Under the pieces are notes generated by a model that worked only from the letters and a program-made list of their open reading frames with translations, ran no database searches and had not been told where the DNA came from. From Micromonospora sp. NBC_01699 (GTDB taxonomy: Bacteria; Actinomycetota; Actinomycetes; Mycobacteriales; Micromonosporaceae), in NCBI RefSeq assembly GCF_036250065.1, contig NZ_CP109199.1:1240001-1304000 (forward strand): a stretch of 64,000 bases of DNA. Direction: 5' to 3'. Every line of letters begins with the position of its first letter. The first letter of the stretch is position 1. This document shows positions 23,031 to 34,100 of the stretch, one piece after another. The position numbers were made by a program, and so were the translations under genes.

Positions 23031-25730
23031 TTGTCCACCTTCGACACCGCCCGCTACGACCGGGAGGTCATCGGCCCGCTCCGCGGCCGGCACGGCCGAT
23101 TGCCTCCCGGCGACCTGCGGGTCCGCTACGCGATCGAACCGGGCATGGACCGGTCCGCGATCGAGGAGCGGCTGCGCAAGGTACGGATGTACTGGAACCA
23201 GAAGGCGACCGGCCCGGCCGCCCAGGCCGCCACCCGGGTCTGTCAGCGGCTGCTCGCCGCCGACGAGGAGATCGTCCGGAGCGCCGGTGCCCGGATGCTC
23301 GACCCGACGTGGTGGCAGCAGCAGGCCGCGGAGCACGGCGAACGGGCGAAGGCCGCCGTGACCGACCTGGTCCGCGACCTGCGTGACTCGTACGGGGGCA
23401 CCGGTCGGATCACCCGTCAACAGCTCGCCGCCATCGTCACCCACCACCAGGCGTCGCTGCGCCAGGGACAGATCGACAGCGCGGTGCAGCAGGCCAGGCT
23501 CGCCGTGGTGGATCCGGTCGAACTGCCGCAGGAGAGCGGGATCGACCGGACCGCGTACCGCAGTCTGAGCGAGAACCTGGCCATCGCCGGGGTGCCGACC
23601 ATCGTCCAACTGCTCCACCCTGACCTGCGCCAGCCGTTCCGCCTCGCCCACGGCTTTGCCGTGCCGGGGCGGACCGAACTGAGGCTGGACGCGGCCACCG
23701 TCGACCAGCAGACGACGGCGTCGAACACCGCCGCCTTCTCCTCCACCGTCCAGGCCCGCAAGAACGCCCTGGTGGCGCTGCGTACCGCGGCGAAGCAGGG
23801 GCGGGACCTGACCACGCTCGCGCTCTACCAGGTGGTCGAGCAGCTGCGGCAGGGCAGGGCGAACGGCCTGGCCGACCGGATGCTGGTGCGCGGCGCGGTC
23901 GAACTCGGCCTGGCCGCCGAGGACGCCGAACTGCTGGTGCTGAGCCTGCCGGCGGTCAGCGGCACCCCGGTCAGCGCCGCCGGCCAGGTGCGGGAGCTGC
24001 TGGGCCGGGGCGAGCTGCGGACGGCGGCGCAGCGGCTGACGGCGGTGCCGGCCGGCGATCCGGACCGGGAGGCGATCCGGCAGGAGATCGCCGACGCCGA
24101 GCGCCGGCTGACCGAGCTGCTGGCCGAGGCGGACCGGGCGGCGGCGGACGACCGGGAGGAACTGGCCGAGCAGTTGCTGCGCCGGGCCGCGGCGACGGCC
24201 TCCGACGACGAGCAGACGGCCGGGCGGCTGCGCCGGCTACGTCCGCCGCCGCCCGAGGACCTGCGGATCGAGCCGGCGGCCCGGACGGCGCTGCGCTGGA
24301 CCGGACCGACCACGGGGCTGCCGGACCTGCGGTACCGGGTGGTCCGGGGCGCGGGCGGTCCACCGGCCACCCCCGGCGACGGCACGCTCGTGGCGGAGAC
24401 CGCCGAGGTCACGGCCGTCGACACCGACCCGTTGGTGGCCCGGCCGTCCGGGTACGCGGTCTTCGTCGCCAGCGGCACCGGGACCTGGTCCCGCCCGGTG
24501 GCGGCGACGGTCACGGTCGCGCCACCGGTGGGGGAGGTGACCATCCGGGCCACCCGCCAGCGGGTGAGCGCGGCCTGGCGTACGCATCCGGCGGTGGTGG
24601 CGGTTCGGGTGCGGCGTACCGAGGGCCGGCGTCCCACGTCGGCGACGGACGGTGTCGTCGTCGAGGCCGCACCGGACGGGTTGACCGACGACGACGTCCG
24701 GGAGGGGGTCGAGTACTTCTACAGCCTGGTCGCGGTGTACCGGGACGAGGATTCCCGCGAGGTCGCCTCGACCATGGTCACCGTCTCGGCGGCGCCGCGA
24801 CCGACGGCGAGCGCGGTGGAGACGCTCACCGTCGAGCCGGTCCGGGTGGACGGAAACCGGGCCCGGGTACGGCTCAGCTGGGTCCGTCAGCCCGCGATCG
24901 AGGTACGCGTCCGGCGCGCGGCGACCAGGCCGACCTGGCAGCCGGGCAGCCGGCTGTCGATCTCGGCGATCGACGGGTACGGCACCGAGGTGACCGGGCC
25001 GGTCGTCGACGTCGGCGAGCGCTCCTCGATGGAGGCGGACGTCCCGCTCGGCTTCCACATCTACGTGCCGTTCGCCGTCGGCGGTGAGGGCGTGCTCGCC
25101 GGCCGGTCCGTCGCCCAGGGGCTCGCCAACCCGGTCGACCAGCTCCGGGTCGAACGGGTCGGCGACCGGGTGGCGGTCTCCTGGGTCTGGCCGGAGCAGG
25201 TGAGCATCGCGGAGGTGAGCTGGGAGCGGGACGGCCGCTCGTCGTCGGTGACCCGGGTGACCCGCAACCAGTACGTCCAGGAGAACGGCTGCCGGCTGAG
25301 CGCGGACGCCCGGCCCGGTCGGGTCACGGTGGTGGGCATCACCGCGGGTGCGAACGGCGAGGCCCGCTCGCCCGCGGTGGTGGTCGACGTGCCGGGGCGG
25401 GCCGCGCGCCTGCGCTACACCATCGCCCGGCCGGCCGGGCTGCGCAACCGCCTGTCCCGCCGCCGGGTCGTCACGGTCACGGCGGAGGCCCAGTGCAGCG
25501 TCGAGGAGCTGATCGTGGTGGCCCGGCCCGGACCGGTCATGCCGGTGCGCCCGGCCCAGGGTACGGAGATCGTCCGCGCCTCCGGGCTGGACTTCAGCGC
25601 GGGGCAGAGCCGGCAGATCGAGTTCGAACTCCCGCCGGACCTGCCCCGCCCGTACTGGATCCGTTGTTTTGTCGAACCGCCAACCGGTGTGACCCTGGTG
25701 GATCCGCCGGTCGACCACTTGAGGGTGTGA
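23031..25730 (+). CDS. Large helical protein with C-terminal FN3/Ig-like repeats
   Basis: An 899-residue protein with no catalytic motif that I can see. Residues 1-400 are helical, with an early segment (KVRMYWNQKATG, AATRVCQRLLAADEEI) and a coiled coil near 345-395. From ~405 on there are several ~95-residue beta-sandwich repeats of the fibronectin III kind, each with a conserved core (LRIEPAARTALRWTGP, EVTIRATRQRVSAAWRT, RVERVGDRVAVSWVWP) and a tyrosine or valine-rich strand. FN3-like modules serve as protein-protein adaptors. Placed directly after Hsp70 and before the GTPase, it may be the client or scaffold linking the two. The TTG start at 23031 is 1 base after the Hsp70 stop. Confidence 0.6.
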   Translation: MSTFDTARYDREVIGPLRGRHGRLPPGDLRVRYAIEPGMDRSAIEERLRKVRMYWNQKATGPAAQAATRVCQRLLAADEEIVRSAGARMLDPTWWQQQAAEHGERAKAAVTDLVRDLRDSYGGTGRITRQQLAAIVTHHQASLRQGQIDSAVQQARLAVVDPVELPQESGIDRTAYRSLSENLAIAGVPTIVQLLHPDLRQPFRLAHGFAVPGRTELRLDAATVDQQTTASNTAAFSSTVQARKNALVALRTAAKQGRDLTTLALYQVVEQLRQGRANGLADRMLVRGAVELGLAAEDAELLVLSLPAVSGTPVSAAGQVRELLGRGELRTAAQRLTAVPAGDPDREAIRQEIADAERRLTELLAEADRAAADDREELAEQLLRRAAATASDDEQTAGRLRRLRPPPPEDLRIEPAARTALRWTGPTTGLPDLRYRVVRGAGGPPATPGDGTLVAETAEVTAVDTDPLVARPSGYAVFVASGTGTWSRPVAATVTVAPPVGEVTIRATRQRVSAAWRTHPAVVAVRVRRTEGRRPTSATDGVVVEAAPDGLTDDDVREGVEYFYSLVAVYRDEDSREVASTMVTVSAAPRPTASAVETLTVEPVRVDGNRARVRLSWVRQPAIEVRVRRAATRPTWQPGSRLSISAIDGYGTEVTGPVVDVGERSSMEADVPLGFHIYVPFAVGGEGVLAGRSVAQGLANPVDQLRVERVGDRVAVSWVWPEQVSIAEVSWERDGRSSSVTRVTRNQYVQENGCRLSADARPGRVTVVGITAGANGEARSPAVVVDVPGRAARLRYTIARPAGLRNRLSRRRVVTVTAEAQCSVEELIVVARPGPVMPVRPAQGTEIVRASGLDFSAGQSRQIEFELPPDLPRPYWIRCFVEPPTGVTLVDPPVDHLRV

Positions 25731-25733
25731 CCG

Positions 25734-26945
25734 ATGCGCGGAAAGAGTTTCTGCCCCTACTGCTACCACCGGATTCCGCTGCGGAAGCTGTGGTACCAGT
25801 GCAACGGACGAGGATCGAACAAACGGGAGGGTTGCCGGGCCGAGTCGTCCGACGAGGCGCGGGCGAGGGAGTTCAAGTACACCGCCAAGCTGCGCCCGTC
25901 GTACGGTCCGCCGAGGTTCCGCCCCACCAGGGCGCCCCGGCAGGGGACCTGCCCGGACTGCGGCGGCGTCAGCGGGATCCGGGTCTGCCCGAACTGCCAC
26001 ACGCCGCTGCCACCGGGCTTCGAGGACTCGCGCAGCCCGCTGATCGCCATGATCGGGGCGAAGAACACCGGCAAGACGGTCTATCTCACCGTGCTCGCCA
26101 ACGAGCTGCGGACCAGTCTGCGTCGGCGGTTCCAGGCCGACGTCCGGCTCACCGCCGACCTCCAGGACGACCAGGAGTCGTCACTCCAGCGGCTGGACAA
26201 GCAGATCGAGCTGCTCTACCACAAACGTACGCTGTTGGACTTCACCAGGTCGGCCGCGGAGAACGACGGCCGGCGGGACGCGCTGGTCTTCGAGTGGCGC
26301 CAGGCCCGCCGCCGCCGGCTCGCCGGCACCCACCTCCGGACCACCTACCTGTCGTTCTACGACACCGCGGGCGAGGACTTGAGCAGCCGGGCCAACACGG
26401 TCGAACTGAAGTACCTCGACGCCGCCGAGGCCCTGATCGTGCTGCTCGACCCGTTCATGCTGCCGCAGGCCCGTGACCGCCTGCACGTACCGAAGGAGGC
26501 GATCAACGGCCAGCCGATCATGGAGGTGCTCGGCAACGTCACCGACACGCTGCGGGAGAGCCGCCGGATCGGGAACAGGCGGATCGACCTGCCGGTCGCC
26601 GTCGTCTTCGCCAAGATAGACGCGTTCTTCGAAGCGCTCGGCAGCGACCATCGGCTGCTCAACCCGCCGGACAGCAGCACCGGCTACTACGACGAGACCG
26701 CCGGCCGGGACACCCACGAGGACGTACGCGCGCTGCTCGACGACTTCGGCGCGGACGCCGTCGACACCCACCTGACCGCGCACTACCGCGACTTCCGCTA
26801 CTTCGCCGTGTCGGCACTGGGCGCGCAGCCGGACTACCGGGGGGCGGCGGTCGAGTCCGGCGGCGTACGGCCGTTCCGGGTGGACGAGCCGCTGCTGTGG
26901 CTGCTGAGCCGCTTCGGGGTCGTCCCGTCCCGGGAGCGGAAATGA
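25734..26945 (+). CDS. Double zinc-ribbon GTPase (DO-GTPase-like, first of pair)
   Basis: A 403-residue protein. Two zinc ribbons lead: CPYC at 7-10 with C23/C34, and CPDC at 73-76 with CPNC at 85-88. The P-loop is G108-AKNTG-K114-T115, the G3 motif is D210-TAGED, and AVVFAKIDAF supplies a G4-like KID. The domain belongs to the TRAFAC-type GTPases that occur in pairs with GAP1 proteins in conflict systems (Pfam DO-GTPase families). It is cytosolic, with no membrane helix. Its stop overlaps the next start (ATGA). A switch role is likely; the effector is not known. Confidence 0.75.
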   Translation: MRGKSFCPYCYHRIPLRKLWYQCNGRGSNKREGCRAESSDEARAREFKYTAKLRPSYGPPRFRPTRAPRQGTCPDCGGVSGIRVCPNCHTPLPPGFEDSRSPLIAMIGAKNTGKTVYLTVLANELRTSLRRRFQADVRLTADLQDDQESSLQRLDKQIELLYHKRTLLDFTRSAAENDGRRDALVFEWRQARRRRLAGTHLRTTYLSFYDTAGEDLSSRANTVELKYLDAAEALIVLLDPFMLPQARDRLHVPKEAINGQPIMEVLGNVTDTLRESRRIGNRRIDLPVAVVFAKIDAFFEALGSDHRLLNPPDSSTGYYDETAGRDTHEDVRALLDDFGADAVDTHLTAHYRDFRYFAVSALGAQPDYRGAAVESGGVRPFRVDEPLLWLLSRFGVVPSRERK

Positions 26946-29359
26946 GCGACGGATTCGAAACCCTGATCTACACCGACTGCCGTCCGGGCCAGGGCCTCCA
27001 GGGGTCACCCGGCCTCCAGTTCCAGGCCCGGTCGCCGGACGCCGATCCGGAGGCGATGAAGCTGGTCCAGTCCACCCTGCTCTACGAGTCGCCGACGAGC
27101 TGGATGGGGCAGGGGCGGCCGGTCGGGTCGTACCCGCGTTCCCTGGCCCACGTCGTGGACCGCTACTACGCGACCGGCGCCGGGGTGTACCTCGGCCGGG
27201 AGGCGAACGGCGCCCGTGAGGGCAACCAGCTCACCCACGCCGTCGTCACCACCGACCCGGACGCGTACGGTGCGGTCCGCCCGGCGCAGCTCTTCGGGGC
27301 ACCGTTCTGGACCACCGAACCGGCCCCCACCACCCACTGCGACCCGCTCGGCGACGACGACTGGGAACCGGGGCCGCTCGACGCGTCCCGGGTCCAGGAA
27401 CTCGTACGCACCACGCCGGGCGGGCGTGACCTGCTCACCGCCCTGCTCTCGGCGTTGCAGCGGCTGCCCGAGCCGAACGCCCCACGGGTGCTGTTCGTCT
27501 GCGACGACCCGCTGCCGGTGCTGGGCTGGATCACCGCCGGCACGCTGCTGCTGCCGCAACGGCAGGCGCTCGGCGTCAGCTTCAAGGTCTTCACCACCCG
27601 CCCGTCGTACGCCGTCGCGCAGGTGCTCGCCGTCCACCCGGACTGGAACCGCCAGCACCCGACGGTGGCGAACGACCAGGGGTACGTCGTGATCGACCTG
27701 ACCCGCAACGAGTGGACCCCGGTGGCGCCCACCGCCTCGGCGTCGCTCTGGGCCGGCCTGTTCTGCACCGGCGACCCGTACGACGTGGTGGACGCCGTGG
27801 AGGTCGGGGTGACGCTGGGACTGCCCGACGAGCAGACGGTGCCGGTGGTCGCGGCCGCCGTACTGGGCCGACAGCCGGAGCCGGAGCATGTGCTGCCGCT
27901 GGTCCGCTGGCTGCGGGACGGGCCGGCGGAACAACTGCGCAGCTACGGCGGGGGCGTCGCCGACCTGCTCACCCGGGACGTGACCGGCCTGCCGGCCGCC
28001 GCGCTCGGTGTGCTGGACGAGGTCGCGCTGGCTGGTCACCGTACCGATCCCGGCTCGCCGGTGTGGGGCGCGGACCGGGTCGCCGCGATCCGGCAGGCGC
28101 TGCTCGCCGCCGAACTGCACGTGGCGGTCACCGGCGGTGCATCCGGCTCGGATCGGGTGCCGCGGCTGCCGGAACCGCTGTGGACCGCCCGGCACCGGCG
28201 GGAGGGCCAGCGACGGCTGGCCGAGACGCTGGCGTCGGCCGCGCCCTCGGGCTTCGAGGCGGCCCTGCGGGTCGCCCGGCGGTTCGAGTTGGCCGCGCCG
28301 ATCCGGGACGTGCCGGCGGCGGCCAGGGCGTTCGTCCTGGACTGGGCCGACCACCCCGAGCACGGGTACGACCCCGCGCTCTGGCCCGACGACGGCATCC
28401 TCGCCGACCTCTGCCGCGACGAACTGCGGCACCGGGCCGCCGGCAGCCCGCAGGCCGCGCAGACGATCGCCGACGCCTGGTGGCCGATCCTCGAACCCCG
28501 GTTGCAGACGGTCGAGACCGACCTGGACCGGGCGGTGCTGTCGGCGGCGGTGCTGCACCTGCCGGCACCGCGCCGGCGTGAGCTGGTCCACCAGTTCCTT
28601 CGGGGCGCGCTGGTCGACGCCAGGTCGAGCGCCGGGCTGGTCGGTGTGCTCTTCGCCCGCAGCCCGGCGAACCCCGACGAGTGGGAACTGCTGCTCCAGG
28701 AGGTTCCGCCCCGGACACCGCTGCCGCCGGACGTCTTCCGCTCACTGCGGGCCGCGCTGCTCGACGCCGACCTGTTGCCGCAGCGGGAGCTGAAAATGTG
28801 CCGGCAGCTGCGGAAACGGGGTCTGTTCGTACCGGACCAACCGCTGGCGCAACTGCTCGACGCGGTCGAGTCGCTGCCCGACCTGACCCGTGAACTCGCC
28901 CGCGCCACCCGCCGGAACAGGATCCTGTCGGCCACGCTGGCCGTCCTGCCGCCGAACGTGGTGCGGACGTACGCGGACGACCTGCGCACCGCGTTGCTGG
29001 ACAACCGGCGGCCGGACGTGGTGGTGGATCTCCTGGCCGAGCTGCCCGGACTCGTTCCGGCGTACCTCGACCAGCTCTGCGAGTCGACCCGCAGACCGGG
29101 TCAGGTGTGGCACGCGGTCACCGCGTTCCTGATCGGCACGGACGCCCGGACGCTGCCGAAACTCGGCCGGGCGAAACGGTCGGAACTCGGCCGGGCCGGG
29201 CAGCGCTGGCTGGCGCGGGCCAACGAGCGACAGGTCGCCGCCGCCACCGAACTGGTCCGGGACCTGGAACGCCGGGAGTTGACCGCCCGGTGGGAGGAAC
29301 ACGTCACGACCGCCAAGGAACGGGGCTGGCTGGGCCGGCTCTGGCATCGGAGCAGGTGA
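26942..29359 (+). CDS. GTPase-associated protein 1 (GAP1)-like
   Basis: An 805-residue protein whose start (TLIYTDCRPGQGL, GLQFQARSPD, then RSLAHVVDRYYATG and GREANGAREGNQLTHAVV) matches the N-terminal domain of GAP1 proteins that are always found beside conflict-type GTPases. A middle domain (LLPQRQALGVSFKVFTTRP) and a long helical, leucine-rich C-terminus follow. GAP1 proteins are thought to form a complex with the GTPases; an actual GTPase-activating function is not proven. It sits exactly between the two GTPase genes with a 4-base overlap upstream and a 3-base gap downstream. Confidence 0.72.
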   Translation: MSDGFETLIYTDCRPGQGLQGSPGLQFQARSPDADPEAMKLVQSTLLYESPTSWMGQGRPVGSYPRSLAHVVDRYYATGAGVYLGREANGAREGNQLTHAVVTTDPDAYGAVRPAQLFGAPFWTTEPAPTTHCDPLGDDDWEPGPLDASRVQELVRTTPGGRDLLTALLSALQRLPEPNAPRVLFVCDDPLPVLGWITAGTLLLPQRQALGVSFKVFTTRPSYAVAQVLAVHPDWNRQHPTVANDQGYVVIDLTRNEWTPVAPTASASLWAGLFCTGDPYDVVDAVEVGVTLGLPDEQTVPVVAAAVLGRQPEPEHVLPLVRWLRDGPAEQLRSYGGGVADLLTRDVTGLPAAALGVLDEVALAGHRTDPGSPVWGADRVAAIRQALLAAELHVAVTGGASGSDRVPRLPEPLWTARHRREGQRRLAETLASAAPSGFEAALRVARRFELAAPIRDVPAAARAFVLDWADHPEHGYDPALWPDDGILADLCRDELRHRAAGSPQAAQTIADAWWPILEPRLQTVETDLDRAVLSAAVLHLPAPRRRELVHQFLRGALVDARSSAGLVGVLFARSPANPDEWELLLQEVPPRTPLPPDVFRSLRAALLDADLLPQRELKMCRQLRKRGLFVPDQPLAQLLDAVESLPDLTRELARATRRNRILSATLAVLPPNVVRTYADDLRTALLDNRRPDVVVDLLAELPGLVPAYLDQLCESTRRPGQVWHAVTAFLIGTDARTLPKLGRAKRSELGRAGQRWLARANERQVAAATELVRDLERRELTARWEEHVTTAKERGWLGRLWHRSR

Positions 29360-29362
29360 GCC

Positions 29363-30982
29363 ATGTCCTACACCTATAACTACCACGACGAGGGCGATCA
29401 CGGCGGTCAGTACAACCTGCTGTGGCCGCTCGTGCTGATCGGCGGGTACGTCTTCCTCTGCCTGCCCGTGCTCTTCTACTTGTTCACCTCGCTCGCGGTG
29501 ATCGCCGTACCGTTGACCGTGCTGGCCGGAGTGGCGTTCGCGGTGCTCCGGGTGGTGAGCACGCTGGCCGGGCGGGCACCGAAGGCCCGGATCGTCACGC
29601 CGGCCGACGAGGCGGCCAGGTACGCGAAACGGATCGAGCGCGACCCCGAGTTCAGGGTCGACGTCGCCTGGCCGAGCTACTTTCTCGGCCAGGTCCGCCA
29701 CGACCAGTGGGCGGCGGCGCGGTGGGTGTTCCAGGACCTGCGGTGGGTCGGGCAGCGGGCCGCCGGGTACCTGTCCCGGGACCGGCTGAAGTCATTCCTG
29801 ATGCTCTGGCCGCTGTTCCTGCTGTTCGCCATGATCGGGTTGTCGGTCGGTCTGCTGCTCGGACTGGTCCTGGCCGTCGTGATCAACGCTCTGGTCACGG
29901 TCGTGCTGCTCGGGTACGGCTTCGCCGCCGTCGGCGTGCTCCGGGCGGCCGGATCCGTACGGCAGCGGCTGCGCAGGTCCCAGCCGATCTGCGCCAAGTG
30001 CTACCACATCTCCCCGCTGCCGGCGTACCGCTGCCCCGGCGACCACCCCGACGGCAAGAACCTGCACCGGGACCTCCGGCCGGGCCGGCTGGGCCTGCTG
30101 TGGCGACGCTGCGTCTGCGGCACCCGGTTGCCGACCAGCCGGGGACGGGCCGGCCGCACCCTCGTCGCGGTCTGCCAGAAGTGCGACCAGCCGTTGCCCA
30201 GGGGCGCGGCGGCCGTCACCGACGTGCGGATTCCGGTCTTCGGCGCCCCCTCGGCCGGCAAGACCCAGCTCATCTCCAGCGGGGTGGTCGGGTTGGTAGA
30301 CCTGAGCGGGAAACGGAACCTGGTGATCAAGATGGCCAGCGACGACGGCGACACCCATCTGCGGACCTACCGTCAGGTCGTCGGCACCGACGTGCTGCCG
30401 ACCAAGACCGGCACCGAGAAACCGGTCGGGGTCGCGGTGTCGCTGCGGCGGCGCAACCGGCAGGTGCTGATGCACGTCTTCGACGCCGCCGGCGAGGCGC
30501 TGTCGCGGGCCAGCGGCAACGCTGACTACTCGTACCTGGACACGGCCAGGACGCTGCTGTTCGTACTCGACCCGTTCAGCATCCCGGATGTTCGGGACGA
30601 GATGACGTCGGCGTACCCGCACCTGGCGCAACAGGCCAACGTGGCCCGGGACGCGCCCGAGGACTCGTACAACGGCACCGTCAACCGGCTGCGGCAGTAC
30701 GGCGTCCGGACCAACCGGCAGCGGGTCGCGTTCGTGGTGACCAAGGTCGACCTGGTCACCCAGATGCCGATCGGCGGCGGGCTCACCGTGGGTCGGTCCG
30801 CCTCGGACGCCGTACGGCGCTGGCTCACCGACCGTCGCCTGGAGAACCTGCTGCTCGCCGCCGAGCGGGACTTCGGCGCGGTCGAGTACTTCGCCATCTC
30901 GGCCAAGGAGAGCGACCGGCACAACGCGCTGGCCCCGTTCGCCTGGCTGCTGAAGCAGGAAAAGTTCGCCCTGACCGGCTGA
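29363..30982 (+). CDS. Membrane-anchored zinc-ribbon GTPase (DO-GTPase-like, second of pair)
   Basis: A 539-residue protein. Two hydrophobic blocks (about 19-65 and 145-195, perhaps four helices) precede zinc-ribbon cysteines (CAKC, CRCVCG-type pair, CQKC) and a GTPase domain: P-loop G294-APSAGKT, G3 DAAGEA, FVVTKVD as G4 near 460, and AISAKE as a G5-like end. It is the membrane partner of the soluble GTPase at 25734, so the pair could act across a membrane-cytosol interface with GAP1. ATG 29363 follows the GAP1 stop by 3 bases. Confidence 0.78.
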   Translation: MSYTYNYHDEGDHGGQYNLLWPLVLIGGYVFLCLPVLFYLFTSLAVIAVPLTVLAGVAFAVLRVVSTLAGRAPKARIVTPADEAARYAKRIERDPEFRVDVAWPSYFLGQVRHDQWAAARWVFQDLRWVGQRAAGYLSRDRLKSFLMLWPLFLLFAMIGLSVGLLLGLVLAVVINALVTVVLLGYGFAAVGVLRAAGSVRQRLRRSQPICAKCYHISPLPAYRCPGDHPDGKNLHRDLRPGRLGLLWRRCVCGTRLPTSRGRAGRTLVAVCQKCDQPLPRGAAAVTDVRIPVFGAPSAGKTQLISSGVVGLVDLSGKRNLVIKMASDDGDTHLRTYRQVVGTDVLPTKTGTEKPVGVAVSLRRRNRQVLMHVFDAAGEALSRASGNADYSYLDTARTLLFVLDPFSIPDVRDEMTSAYPHLAQQANVARDAPEDSYNGTVNRLRQYGVRTNRQRVAFVVTKVDLVTQMPIGGGLTVGRSASDAVRRWLTDRRLENLLLAAERDFGAVEYFAISAKESDRHNALAPFAWLLKQEKFALTG

Positions 30983-30994
30983 GGAGTGTTCGAC

Positions 30995-31177
30995 ATGACC
31001 GACCAGGAGACCCCAACCAGACATCCGGTCCCCGGCGGGTACTGGGCCGGCCGGGTGGTGCTGATCGTCGCGCTGCTCGGTGTGCTGGCGACGGCGGTTG
31101 TCGTCCTGGCACTCGCCAGCGCCGACGAGGCCGCGCCCGTACCCTCTCCCACGCCGACGGCGGGCGTCACACCGTGA
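30995..31177 (+). CDS. Small single-pass membrane protein
   Basis: Sixty residues: a short polar N-terminus (MTDQETPTRHPVPGGYW), one strongly hydrophobic helix (VVLIVALLGVLATAVVVLAL) and a proline/threonine-rich tail. ATG 30995 is chosen because GAGGAG (30981-30986) stands 8 bases ahead. It lies between the membrane GTPase and the CHAT protease. Possible roles are anchor, regulator or pore-forming peptide; none is shown by the sequence. Confidence 0.6.
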   Translation: MTDQETPTRHPVPGGYWAGRVVLIVALLGVLATAVVVLALASADEAAPVPSPTPTAGVTP

Positions 31178-31195
31178 CCACGGGAGGTTGCCGAC

Positions 31196-34100
31196 GTGTC
31201 CGATCCGGCTGATCTCGCCGCCCGGTGGACCCGTTACTGGGAGCTGCCCGACCTGCCCGAGCACGCGGACGAGGCGGAGGAACTGCTCACCGGGCTGGTC
31301 GAGCTGCGGGCCGAGTACGCGGCGATGGCACCCGGACCCGACCGGGACCTCGTCGCCCTGTACGTCGGCCTCGCGCTGACCCAGTCCGACGAGGTGGACG
31401 ACCAGCGGGCCGCCATCGGACTGCTGGCCGGTCCGGTACGGCGGCTCCCGCCGGAGGAACCCTGGCTGGCCGGCGCCGCCATGCGGCTGGCGCAGGCGAT
31501 CGTGCTCGCCGGTCTGCCGGCGGACGCGCCCCGAGTCACCGAGGCGGCCGTCCGGGCGGCCGAACTGGTCGATCCGTCCGAGCGGTGGCAGTTCTGGCTG
31601 CTGCTGGCGAAGCTGTGCCAGCTGCACTGGGACACCGGGCCGTTCGCCGAGCTCAGAGCGGCGTCGATCACGTTCGCCACGGCCGGACTGGCGGTGCCGG
31701 CGCCCCCGGAGATGCCGTTGGAGTTGCACTTCCTCCGGCTCCTGGCGGTGCTGGCCGGACCGGACGGGGCACAACGGCTGAGCACCGAACCGGCACTGGT
31801 CGACCAGGCGTACGCCGCGTGGCGGTCGGTGTCGGGATCGGACAGCCGGGACCGGTTGTCGCTGGCCCTGGCGCTCGCCGCGTCCCTGCTCTGGGAGTCC
31901 GGCCGGTTTCCGATTCCCCCGCCGGTCCTGCGCGTCATGTACGAGACCGGCATCCGGGCCCCCGGCCTGCCGGACGAGGTCCGCAACCGGGTCCGGGCCC
32001 AGCTGGCCGGCTCGAAGGCGGTCCTGGCCGCCCTGGGCAACCTCCCGCCGGGGGAGAGCGCCTACGCCGACGTCAAGGAGATCGCGACCGCCGTCGGTGG
32101 GCTGGACGGCGACACCGACGAGCTGGGCCGGGAACTGCTCGCGCTGGTCAGGAAGGCGCTACCCGCCCTCGGGGCCGACCGGGCCCTCGACATCGGGGAC
32201 CGCGCGGCGCAGGAGAGCGCCCTGGTCGCACTGCTCGACCTGTTCGAGGGGGCGGGTGACGTCGGCGGGCCCACCGGACGGCTGGCCCGGATGGCCCGGC
32301 TCGCGAAGGAGGTCGACCGGACCGGTGATCCACGGTTGCGCGCCGAGCTGACGGCATCGGCGAGCCGGCTGGCCCGCGATTTTCCCGACGACGAGTTGAT
32401 GCGGTCGGTCGCCTGGCTGCTGCCGCTCATGACGTACGCCGCGCAGCCGGGTGCGGCGGCGCGACCGGTGCCCGAGGAACTGCTGCGACCGCCCGCCTCG
32501 GCCGGGCTGCCGGTGGCCGTCGTGCGGCTGGGACGCCTGGTCACCACGTTGGCCCGAGCCAACGAGGCGGGGGCCGACGCGCTCAGGCTGCGCGGGCTCG
32601 CCGACGAACTGGAGCCGATGCTCGCCGAGGCGGGCCTGGGTACCAGGTTGAGTGCCTGGACCCTTGAGACGATCACGATGATCCGGCTCCGGGTGGCCCG
32701 ACTCACCCGCGCGCCGTCCGACGTACGGGCCGCGGTGGATCGGGGCGAACAGACCGTACGGATGGTCGGCGGGCCGGACCGCCCCAGGTGGGAACAGGTG
32801 GCCCGGTACCTGGCCGAGGCGCTGCGCCTGCGTGATGGCGGTGCCGGCGCCGATCGCCGACGGGCCCGTGACCTGGATCTGGCGAGCCTGCGCGGCCACG
32901 CCTGGCAGACCATGCTCCAGTCGGGTACGCGGCACGCGGTGGCCGCCGCCACCCGGGCCGCCGCCACGGCCGCCAGGGTCGCCGCGAACTGCTTCGACGA
33001 CCGGGCGTACGACGACGGGGTCCGGGCCCTCGACGCCGGCCGGGGCCTGGTGCTGTACGCCGCCACGGCATCGCGTTCGGTGCCGGAACTCCTGCGCGGC
33101 GCCGGCCGTCCGGACCTGGCCGACGAATGGTCCGCGGCCGACGGGGCCGGACCCCGGACCGGCTACGTCCCGGACGACCTGCGGCACCGCGCCCTGCTGG
33201 TGCTGACCGGGCTGCGCTCGGCGACCGCCGCCACCCGGGTGACCACCACCGGCACCGGATCGACCCGCCTGCTCGATCCACCGGAGCTGGACCAGATCCG
33301 GGCGGCACTGACCACGATCGGGCTCGACGCGCTGGTCTACCTGGTGCCGGGCGCGCCGGGCCGGGCCGGCGCGATAGTGGTCGTCTCCGCGACCAGGCCG
33401 ACGGCCGTGCTGCCCGCCCCGACGCTGACCCCCCGTACGGCACCGGCCGTCGTCGACTACCTGCGCGCCACGCGGGACCGGCAGGCCGCCACCGAGCGGC
33501 GGATCGAGGTCGAGGCGCGGTGGCGGGACGCGCTCGACCGGCTGGGCGAGTGGGCCTGGCCGGCGGCGATCGAGCCGTTGCTCGACCATCTGCGCGGCTG
33601 GCGGCTGGGGCGGGAGCCGAGGATCGGGCTGGTCCCGATGGGCGTGTTGGGTGCGGTGCCGTGGCACGCCGCCAGTCGTACCCGGCGCGGCCGCACCCGG
33701 TACGCGGTCCAGGACCTCCAGCTGTCGTACGTGCCGTCGGCGCGGCTGCTGTGCGAGGTCGCCGCCGCACCGGCGACGATCGGCGAGGACGCCCTGATCG
33801 TCGGCAACCCCGACGAGTCGCTGAGGGGGGCGGCCGAGGAGGCGCGGGCGATCCGGGACGCGTTCTACCCCCGTGGCCGCTACCTCGCCGGCGACGCGAC
33901 CGCGGACCGGGTACGCGGCTGGCTCGCCGGACGGACCAGATCCGGTCACCGGGGCGTACTGCACCTGGGATGCCACGGTCTCGCGTCACCGGCACAGCCC
34001 TGGCTGTCCGAGCTGACCCTGGCCGGGGGACAGAAGCTCACCGCGGGCGAGTTGCTGGACCTCGTACCCGATGGTTCGACGCTGGTGGACCTGGTCCTGC

